Positions 1-5,657 of a stretch of DNA of 5,925 bases are shown here, one piece after another. Every line of letters starts with the position of its first letter. The first letter of the stretch is position 1. Source of the DNA: Chitinophaga pinensis (GTDB lineage: Bacteria > Bacteroidota > Bacteroidia > Chitinophagales > Chitinophagaceae); contig CAMBGO010000150.1 of NCBI GenBank assembly GCA_945866165.1, forward strand, positions 1 through 5,925, in the 5' to 3' direction. A model generated the notes under the pieces. That model worked only from the letters and a program-made list of their open reading frames with translations, had not been told where the DNA came from and did not search any database. The position numbers were made by a program, and so were the translations under genes.

Positions 1-1
1 A

Positions 2-2134
2 TGGAGTAAGAAAGAGGAGACTCCTAAAGCAAAAGAAGCACCAGCTGCTGGTGCGGAGGGGCAAGCTGGTTTGGAAGGTGAGCTAACAATGGGAGCAAAG
101 TTGAAAGGCTTTTTTGGCATGGAATCGACCTTCAGCAAAATGCAGAAAATGTATGAAAAATACAATGAGGGAAAGGATGAGAAAGTCAGGGAATCACAAA
201 GGAAAGCCATTTTAAGTCTTGCGAAAACATGGTTAGATAAGCACAAGGATAGTACAGATAAAAATGACCTGGTTAAGAAGGCTTCTATTGAAGGCATGAT
301 CAAAAAAATGCAACCTGAACCAGTCATAGAGGAAGATCAATCTAAAGATGATTATATTAATAAGCAAAATGAAAAGATAGAAGGTTACCGCAATGAAGAT
401 GGAGAATTGAGCTCAAAGAGATTGGGTGGTTTTATTGGGGTGATGAAGGACAAAATGGTCGACTTGGTAAAAGGTGTTCAGGATGATGAAGGAAGTATTC
501 AACAAGCAGATAACTACATTCATGGTGATGCTGCAACAAACGCATTCTTTGCAGATGAAATAAAAAAGGCCAAAGGAATGGATTTGGGTGCAGTTAACAA
601 AGTTAATGCCCATGCAAATGAAGTGTTTAGTGGCACCTTTAAAAACGTTGTAATGCCCGGTGGTGGACTACAAACTGGTCCAATTCAAAGCTACAAATCA
701 TCGTCACTTGCTGCTGCCAGAGCAAGTAACGAAAGGGTGAAGGATAGTGCGGGAGACCGTGTTATTGTTGAAATGTATTACAATGAAGTTGAAAAACTTA
801 AGGATGAAGACAATACCAATGAGTCTAAAGAAAAGGTGGCCGACTTATATAAATTTGCAAAAGCTAGAAAGTTTGATGTAGGTAAAAGGAGAGCAGAGCA
901 AAAGGCTGTACGTAATGATTTAGAGAAGGAAGGCAGAATTTCTGATACGTTAACAAGGACTCTTGAAGCCACGAAATATGCTATTGGAAGTGCCATATTC
1001 AAAACTGTGACACTAGGCTTTGGTAATATAAAAAAGAATCGTGACAAAAGGGGTTTAGTAGCAAAAGAAGATTTCACCTTAGATCTTGAAACAGGTGACG
1101 CAACACAAGAAAAGTTTCAGTCAAAGAACGGAACATTTGATTTTCAATCTCCTATTGACCAAATGAAGGAAATCAAAGGAGAATTTAATTCAAAAATGAA
1201 AAAGAGAATTGGAATGGGTGCCGGGGGATTCTTCTCAGCCCTTTCATTAGGACTTGAAGCAGGAAAAAGGTTCTTAGGCCTTATTAAAGGAGTTTTTTCT
1301 ACTGTAGCACTTTGGGCAACAGGATTAAGTTTGATACCAGGGGCCCAAGTTATGGCGGGAGTAGCTGCATTTTGTGGCACTATATCCTACTATATTGGTT
1401 TGGTGATGTCTGGGTTAACAGTAATAAGAGGTTTATTGGATGGCATGGCCCAAACGTTGAATAATAATCCTGCTTTATTCTCAGAGCTTTCTGCAGAAAC
1501 AAAAAAATCTGCGCTAGATGTTACAACTGAAGGAGCGGCATTTGGGTTGGGAACAGTTGGAGCGGGTGCATTGAGAGAGAAAATTACAGGGCAGGATAGA
1601 ATGAATGACCAAGCGCTTTATGATCCAACATCGACATTAGCAAATAAAAATAGCTTATCGGGTGATGGTTCTGGTGCGCCTTCAACACTTTCTAATGAGT
1701 GGTTCCAGGATAAATCTGCACAAGCTGGAGGTATTTTGGTTGCTGATATAGGAATGAGTGCTACTAATGCTGGTGTAACTGCTGGCGTGGGATCGATGGA
1801 TAATAGCGATATGACCCATACCCAATCTGTAAATAAAAATCGTAGAATTGGTAAGCCTGGTAAAAAGACTGCCAAGGCAGACGAAAAAGAGACTGCACTA
1901 ATTATGCAGGCATTTGAAACGACCAAAGCGAAAGCTAAAAAATCAGGTGCAAAATTAATCCCAGTGGTTAAGAAATTTGCCTCTGAGAAAGCCCCTTCAA
2001 CTTCAATTGAAACAACTGCAGATGTTACTCCAGAGGATAGAGAATCAGCAAGTAAATTACCTGTGGCTTCAAAGTTGGTTTCCAGTATGGCAAGCGAAAT
2101 GACTGAGGGGATGGAAGATTTGCAAAATCAGTAA
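2..2134 (+). CDS. C-terminal part of a large charged protein with a central hydrophobic block; possible eCIS-associated accessory/effector protein (partial at 5' end)
   Basis: The frame is open from base 2 to the TAA at 2132-2134. The first possible start inside is a TTG at 71, but the upstream codons read as a continuing Lys/Glu/Ala/Pro-rich linker (WSKKEETPKAKEAPAAG), so the true start probably lies outside the window. Numbering from the TTG: residues 1-130 are highly charged and helical, including a stretch of the form AILSLAKTWLDKHKDS; residues 200-380 are Lys/Glu-rich; residues 382-457 are a Gly/Ala-rich hydrophobic block that could form two membrane or membrane-inserting helices (about 401-422 and 427-452); 490-510 is Gly/Ala-rich; the tail from about 595 is Lys/Ala/Ser/Thr-rich. 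No signal peptide, enzyme motif or known toxin domain is visible. Charged helices around a glycine-rich hydrophobic core resemble, from memory, the long DUF4157-type proteins of Bacteroidota eCIS clusters. That is inference, since neither the DUF4157 motif nor sheath or baseplate genes are in view. The next gene starts 8 bp downstream, so the two are probably co-transcribed. Confidence 0.8.
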   Translation, partial: WSKKEETPKAKEAPAAGAEGQAGLEGELTMGAKLKGFFGMESTFSKMQKMYEKYNEGKDEKVRESQRKAILSLAKTWLDKHKDSTDKNDLVKKASIEGMIKKMQPEPVIEEDQSKDDYINKQNEKIEGYRNEDGELSSKRLGGFIGVMKDKMVDLVKGVQDDEGSIQQADNYIHGDAATNAFFADEIKKAKGMDLGAVNKVNAHANEVFSGTFKNVVMPGGGLQTGPIQSYKSSSLAAARASNERVKDSAGDRVIVEMYYNEVEKLKDEDNTNESKEKVADLYKFAKARKFDVGKRRAEQKAVRNDLEKEGRISDTLTRTLEATKYAIGSAIFKTVTLGFGNIKKNRDKRGLVAKEDFTLDLETGDATQEKFQSKNGTFDFQSPIDQMKEIKGEFNSKMKKRIGMGAGGFFSALSLGLEAGKRFLGLIKGVFSTVALWATGLSLIPGAQVMAGVAAFCGTISYYIGLVMSGLTVIRGLLDGMAQTLNNNPALFSELSAETKKSALDVTTEGAAFGLGTVGAGALREKITGQDRMNDQALYDPTSTLANKNSLSGDGSGAPSTLSNEWFQDKSAQAGGILVADIGMSATNAGVTAGVGSMDNSDMTHTQSVNKNRRIGKPGKKTAKADEKETALIMQAFETTKAKAKKSGAKLIPVVKKFASEKAPSTSIETTADVTPEDRESASKLPVASKLVSSMASEMTEGMEDLQNQ

Positions 2135-2142
2135 CTTAGAAA

Positions 2143-3078
2143 ATGAAAATCAAAAATGCAACTATTGAGTTTAGCAATGGATCGGCCATCGTAAAGTATC
2201 CTATTACACCATTGATTCTACTTGAGATTAAAAAAAATAGCTTGTTTAACTTTCAAGAGATGCTTTTTGAAGATAACCTTCCCTCATTTTTTCAAAAAGG
2301 GAATATTTCCATTAGTTCAGAAAGTACCAATGCCGCAGGTTTTAAAGATAATGAAGAGTTTGATATTGATCCCTCACAATGGCAAATCTTAGGGATAGAA
2401 GCTGATGACAGGCTTTATCCAACTTTCTTTTTGCTTAGAAAAGAAGGTAAATTACCAGGCTCATTAAAAAAGGCTATGTTGGATTTTGCAGTTAGTAGAT
2501 CCACAAAATCCGAAAATTTATCTAAAGAAACCGAGGGCCAAATAAAAGAGGTATTGTCAGATATACTTGATCTGGGAGCAGATGGTGAGATTAATGAAGG
2601 TCAGTTGGAGAACGTAGTTGGTAAATTCATTTCAACAATCGAATCAAAAAATCAACAAAATAATCCTTCAACAGTAATTGAAAAGTTTCTTGTTGATAAT
2701 AACATTCCTGTTGATAAAGAAAATGATTGTTACTATTACACAGTTAAATTCAAAGAATATAATTGGAATGTTGAACTAGGTTTTTCAGCAGATAAACTTG
2801 ATTTAATCATGTATTCATCTGTTTCGTTTAAGACAATTGAAAATATTACTGATTTAACTTTGGTTGATATCAATGAGCTAAATCAAGTAATTGATAAAGG
2901 TCATTATGAAATTGATATAGATGAACAGATATTGTATTTTAAAAACGAGGCGACAATAAATTTTTTACTATTTGAGGTCCAGCTCAAAAAGCTTGTTGAA
3001 GAAAGCTACGCTGCAATGAAAGTTATTCTTCCCGTTTTACTTAAAAAGTATCCTGATAACATTTCCTTTTTTGTATAG
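2143..3078 (+). CDS. Two-part protein with C-terminal YbjN/type III-chaperone-like domain; possible chaperone for the upstream gene product
   Basis: Starts with ATG 8 bp after the previous stop and ends with TAG; 311 residues, no signal peptide or membrane helix, acidic overall. The preceding bases are A-rich with no Shine-Dalgarno. Residues 1-115 form an alpha/beta region not recognised (strands near 3-18 and 53-59, Trp80, FFLLRK at 95-100). Residues 116-175 are charged and probably a helical linker. Residues 176-307 run helix (PSTVIEKFLVDNNIP), a series of strands (CYYYTVKF, WNVELGFSA, LDLIMYSSVSF), then VDINELNQVI followed by two strands and a long C-terminal helix pair (LLFEVQLKKLVEESYAAMKV). 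This order and the central L-x-x-I-N-E-L-N-type helix resemble YbjN and CesT-like secretion chaperones. The family call is by pattern only. Tight linkage to the hydrophobic-block protein suggests it could bind and keep that protein soluble, which is inference. It could instead be an unrelated hypothetical protein. Confidence 0.85.
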   Translation: MKIKNATIEFSNGSAIVKYPITPLILLEIKKNSLFNFQEMLFEDNLPSFFQKGNISISSESTNAAGFKDNEEFDIDPSQWQILGIEADDRLYPTFFLLRKEGKLPGSLKKAMLDFAVSRSTKSENLSKETEGQIKEVLSDILDLGADGEINEGQLENVVGKFISTIESKNQQNNPSTVIEKFLVDNNIPVDKENDCYYYTVKFKEYNWNVELGFSADKLDLIMYSSVSFKTIENITDLTLVDINELNQVIDKGHYEIDIDEQILYFKNEATINFLLFEVQLKKLVEESYAAMKVILPVLLKKYPDNISFFV

Positions 3079-3202
3079 TATAACAGACATCACCCCCTAA
3101 TAAGCCCAAGAACCCTAATCTCTATTTATATTTAGGATAAAACAAGGCATCGATCACTTTATATACTTTTTTTGGGATAACAGTATCTAAATATGACTGC
3201 AT

Positions 3203-3234
3203 AAAAAAAGAGCACCAATTTCTTGATGCTCTTT
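3203..3234 (-). terminator. Intrinsic terminator, strongest for leftward transcription, possibly bidirectional
   Basis: The 8-bp arms AAAGAGCA (3207-3214) and TGCTCTTT (3227-3234) pair perfectly. After one C/A mismatch, three more pairs (CAA/TTG) close a four-base loop. On the minus strand the hairpin runs into a stretch of seven T (complement of 3203-3209), the standard intrinsic-terminator form. On the plus strand it is followed only by GTCGGGG, so it would be a poorer terminator for the 2143-3078 gene, 129 bp upstream. No gene that clearly needs a leftward terminator is present on its right, which raises the question of what it once served. Confidence 0.7.
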
Positions 3235-3712
3235 GTCGGGGCAAGTATTAAAAATTAATATCGACATGATTAAAAGCCTAAAAGGTTTTGAAGTTTATTT
3301 CCCATGATAAAACGACTCTCAAATGTAAATATTCAATGCATTCTATCATATTAAAAAGCGAAAAGAAGATTTTCAAATAATATGATTGAAGCAAGTTCCT
3401 AGAATGATGACTGCGGTCTTAATGAACCAAATACAAGTAAGGCTCATGGAACAATTGAAAATAGAATCAAAGAGTCAAGCATATTTTCCCAAAAAAGGAA
3501 TTACCATGGTGTTTTAACATAAGATTAAATAGAACATATTGCTGGACAATTAAAAATCAGATCATTCAAAAAATCAAATTGAAAAACACTAACCAAGTCA
3601 TAGTTGAAAACTGCTCATGATACCCCTCACATTATTTTAACATATCTTTAACTTAGGGATTGAAAAAAATCTCTAATTTAATTTTCACTTGGAATGAGTA
3701 AAAAATATAATT

Positions 3713-3744
3713 TTTGATATAATTCAAAATATAAAGTAATTTTG
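3713..3744 (+). promoter_or_regulatory. Bacteroidota-type promoter of the actin-like/bactofilin operon
   Basis: TTTG at 3713-3716, a 20-bp spacer, then TAATTTTG at 3737-3744, a full match to the Bacteroidota -7 consensus TAnnTTTG with an acceptable -33 element. Transcription would start near 3748-3751. That leaves only about 5-8 nt of leader before the GTG at 3756, or roughly 47-50 nt before the in-frame ATG at 3798, which bears on the choice of start for the gene. Confidence 0.65.
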
Positions 3745-3755
3745 CACATGAAGAT

Positions 3756-4814
3756 GTGAAGAATTTAAATATTTCTCAACAAAATTTAAACATATTTATG
3801 AACATTTTAGGATTTGACAGCTTGCTTGAAACTTCATACGGAAAGACTTCTGTCTCAGCCAACTCCTTATTGACTGGTTTAAGAATACAACATGATGATA
3901 AGTGGTACATAGTAGGTTCAGCCTGCAGTAATCTTGGAAGAAATCCACATAGAATTGTAAATGCATCACCAGATGAACAAGATTATAAAGTTCTTTTATT
4001 ATCAGCCCTTTTATTAGCGGGCAATAACCAAAAAGAAAAAATTAACTTAACCCTAGGATTTCCATTTTCAACTTTCAATACACATAATTCTTTGGCAGAA
4101 ACATTCTTATCCCAAAAACATTTTAGTATTGAATATGACACTTCATTATATATTCGAGATGGTAAAACTGAAAGAAAAATCATAGAGATCGACAAATTTG
4201 ACTGCATACCAGAATTAACAGCCTGTGTAATTGGCCTAAAAAAGGAATACAAAATACTTGAAGATAATTTTTTAGTAGTAAGCCTTGGATTCGGTACAAC
4301 TGAAATTGGGGTTGTTACAGAAGAGGGCCTAAATCAAAGAACAACAATTTCTGTTCCTGGAATAATTAGATGTATACAAAATTTCAGAGACGAATTAGAA
4401 AGGGAATACTTTATCGGATTTATGACTGACAATCAACTTGACAAAGCTTTCAGAAAGGGCAACCTTTTGATTAACAGAAAATTAATCAACATTCAAAAAA
4501 TACGCAGAGATATACTCCAAGCTTTTTATAAGGAGTATATATCAGACACCATTCGCTCTCAAATTTCAGATCGAGACTTCGAAAAAATTGAGAAAATATA
4601 CATTTGTGGTGGTGGTGCAAATTATACTGAGCTAATGGAAAGTTTTCATATCGAATTTGGGAAGATGGTAAAAATAGAAAAAATTGCAGAGTCTGACACA
4701 CTTGCTGCAGTTGGATATTACCACAACTCTCAAAGAATTGCCGGAAGCTCTGATTCTGAAAATGTTGGAATAGATCTTGGGAATTCCTCAACTTACATTT
4801 GCTTCAACACTTAA
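3756..4814 (+). CDS. ParM/Alp-like actin-fold ATPase with phosphate-1 motif at the C-terminus (probable circular permutation)
   Basis: Probable filament-forming actin-like protein (ASKHA fold). Numbering from the GTG at 3756 (352 aa): KWYIVGSA at 49-56 matches the subdomain IB strand common in ParM/Alp proteins; INLTLGFPFSTF at 96-107 is the next core strand; IPELTACVIGL at 151-161 is the connect-1 helix, with Glu153 at the place of the ParM catalytic Glu; FLVVSLGFGTTEIGVV at 172-187 is phosphate-2, but Ser176 replaces the usual Asp; ISVPGIIRCIQNFRDEL at 198-214 is the domain II helix; KIYICGGGANY at 280-290 is the adenosine motif; DTLAAVGYYHNSQR at 314-327 is the usual final helix. After a short Ser/Asp linker, NVGIDLGNSSTYICF (336-350) is a textbook phosphate-1 hairpin, normally found at the N-terminus. 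At the N-terminus only ILGFDSLLETSYGKTSV (17-33) could be a degenerate counterpart. The start is uncertain: GTG 3756 overlaps a three-codon ATGAAGATGTGA, and ATG at 3798 (338 aa) fits the promoter better. A bactofilin gene follows after 9 bp. Family call is strong; permutation is inferred. Confidence 0.85.
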   Translation: MKNLNISQQNLNIFMNILGFDSLLETSYGKTSVSANSLLTGLRIQHDDKWYIVGSACSNLGRNPHRIVNASPDEQDYKVLLLSALLLAGNNQKEKINLTLGFPFSTFNTHNSLAETFLSQKHFSIEYDTSLYIRDGKTERKIIEIDKFDCIPELTACVIGLKKEYKILEDNFLVVSLGFGTTEIGVVTEEGLNQRTTISVPGIIRCIQNFRDELEREYFIGFMTDNQLDKAFRKGNLLINRKLINIQKIRRDILQAFYKEYISDTIRSQISDRDFEKIEKIYICGGGANYTELMESFHIEFGKMVKIEKIAESDTLAAVGYYHNSQRIAGSSDSENVGIDLGNSSTYICFNT

Positions 4815-4823
4815 AAATAAAAC

Positions 4824-5294
4824 ATGGATTTTTTTAAAAATAAAACACCCATAAATACTTTTCTTATATCGCAGGGTATATCTATAAACGGTGGTTTAGT
4901 TGGAGATATTTCTGGAAGAATAGAAGGATATGTAAAAGGTGATGTTATTATAAATGGCAAGGTCATTATTGCCGAAACCGGTGTGATCGATGGTAATTTG
5001 AAATGTTATGATCTAATAGTTCATGGAATAATAAAAGGAAGTGCAGTATGTCATAACTCAGTTATTGTTGGTGTGAATGGCAGAATTGATGGAAATGTAA
5101 GTTCAAATAGCATTCAAATAGATTCCAATTCTAAGGTAAGTGGAACCATCAAAAAAATCAATAGTATTGAAAAGAAAATTGAATCTGTAGAAAATCTAAC
5201 TAATACCCTTCCTTCAACTAAATCCAAACTAATCAAACATTCTCCTACAGGTGGTTTTGATCCTAAATTAAAGCCTTCGAATAATTTATGGTAA
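4824..5294 (+). CDS. Bactofilin (polymer-forming cytoskeletal protein)
   Basis: 156 residues, a usual size for the family. Starts with ATG 9 bp after the actin-like gene stop, so it is the second gene of the operon. Residues 13-112 are the bactofilin core, a right-handed beta-helix seen as repeated short strands with turn motifs GRIEG (31-35), GVIDGN (53-58), GIIKGS (68-73), GRIDGN (86-91) and SKVSGT (103-108), about 15-22 residues apart. The short N-terminal tail MDFFKNKTP has Phe and Lys residues of the kind bactofilins use to touch the inner membrane. After the core comes a probable short helix (INSIEKKIESVENLTN, 113-128) and a disordered tail ending in NNLW. Bactofilins polymerise without nucleotide into non-polar filaments that act as scaffolds in the cytoplasm, often at the membrane. 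Pairing with a nucleotide-driven actin-like filament suggests a scaffold/dynamic-filament combination. What it positions is unknown: no ParR/centromere, cell-wall hydrolase or motility gene is in view. Confidence 0.93.
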   Translation: MDFFKNKTPINTFLISQGISINGGLVGDISGRIEGYVKGDVIINGKVIIAETGVIDGNLKCYDLIVHGIIKGSAVCHNSVIVGVNGRIDGNVSSNSIQIDSNSKVSGTIKKINSIEKKIESVENLTNTLPSTKSKLIKHSPTGGFDPKLKPSNNLW

Positions 5295-5657
5295 CCTTTT
5301 ACTGATTTGGTTAAAAAAATTAATTTTAGCTTATTCTAAACCTATTGTTACCCAAACTAAAAGACAAAATAAATTTAATAGCATCATGCCTTCTAACTGG
5401 GTTAAAATGCTTTAAAAATTTAGATAATTTACAGTGAACCTGACCTTGATTCAGTGAAATCAACCCTCAAGAATATTCATTGTCAATCTAATAGTTAATT
5501 TGTACCTCAACGAAATTCGACACCTTCAACATCTTGCAATATCAGCATGTTTGAAATTAGACTCCCCAATATTGAGTTAGATTATTAATGAAGTGTTTCC
5601 TATAAATCTGACGACGACATATGAAAGTGTTAATAAAAATAAACCAAAAAACTTAAT
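5295..5657. other. Intergenic region without a supportable gene
   Basis: 363 bp, AT-rich, with no ORF of coding character on either strand. No convincing terminator follows the bactofilin gene; a weak TTTAG/CTAAA hairpin (5325-5340) beside an A/T run is the only candidate. An inverted repeat TTGATT/AATCAA with a six-base loop lies at 5446-5463. The word CAGTGAA occurs twice in direct orientation, at 5432-5438 and 5452-5458, 20 bp apart, overlapping that inverted repeat. Reading leftward from the integrase remnant, none of the three minus-strand frames continues into recognisable catalytic-domain sequence. Confidence 0.6.

Larger units (their letters stand above)
3079..3755. other. Intergenic region without a supportable gene
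   Basis: About 680 bp, very AT-rich, with stops in all frames and no ORF with convincing composition. It holds the hairpin terminator at 3203-3234, a seven-base GTCGGGG stretch (3235-3241) right after it that looks like the complement of a tRNA acceptor end, a weak CCTAA/TTAGG hairpin at 3114-3136 that could help end the upstream operon, a short frame at 3403-3525 with a transposase-like motif (HGTIENR), a minus-strand TACATTTG box at 3320-3327, and the promoter of the actin-like operon at 3713-3744. Most of it looks like decayed or spacer DNA. Confidence 0.6.

Noticed and set aside
71..73. TTG as the true start of the first gene
   Set aside because: The same frame is open to base 2 and encodes a plausible Lys/Ala/Pro linker with no stop, so the TTG is more likely an internal Leu codon.
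413..1926. Several open minus-strand frames (66-102 codons) opposite the first gene
   Set aside because: They lie antisense to a long, well-formed coding frame, show no recognisable motifs and have composition explained by the complementary strand.
3117..3687. Similar words AATCTCTATTTATATTT (from 3117) and AATCTCTAATTTAATTTT (from 3669) as flanking direct repeats
   Set aside because: They are imperfect and made almost only of A and T; such matches are expected by chance in this gap.
3079..3755. CRISPR array, or iteron/centromere repeats for a plasmid-type actin segregation system
   Set aside because: No repeated unit of regular spacing can be found in the region upstream of the actin-like gene.
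3983..4791. Two open minus-strand frames of 89 and 101 codons opposite the actin-like gene
   Set aside because: The plus-strand frame carries clear ASKHA motifs through both intervals; the antisense frames show nothing.
3756..4814. Frameshift or fusion joining the end of the actin-like gene to the start of a second ASKHA gene
   Set aside because: The frame stops six residues after the motif, the next gene is a bactofilin in the normal operon position, and no further ASKHA sequence follows in any frame.
5480..5502. Candidate promoter TTG / TTAATTTG in the right-hand gap
   Set aside because: The spacer is only 12 bp, the -7 box has a mismatch, and no gene follows on the plus strand.
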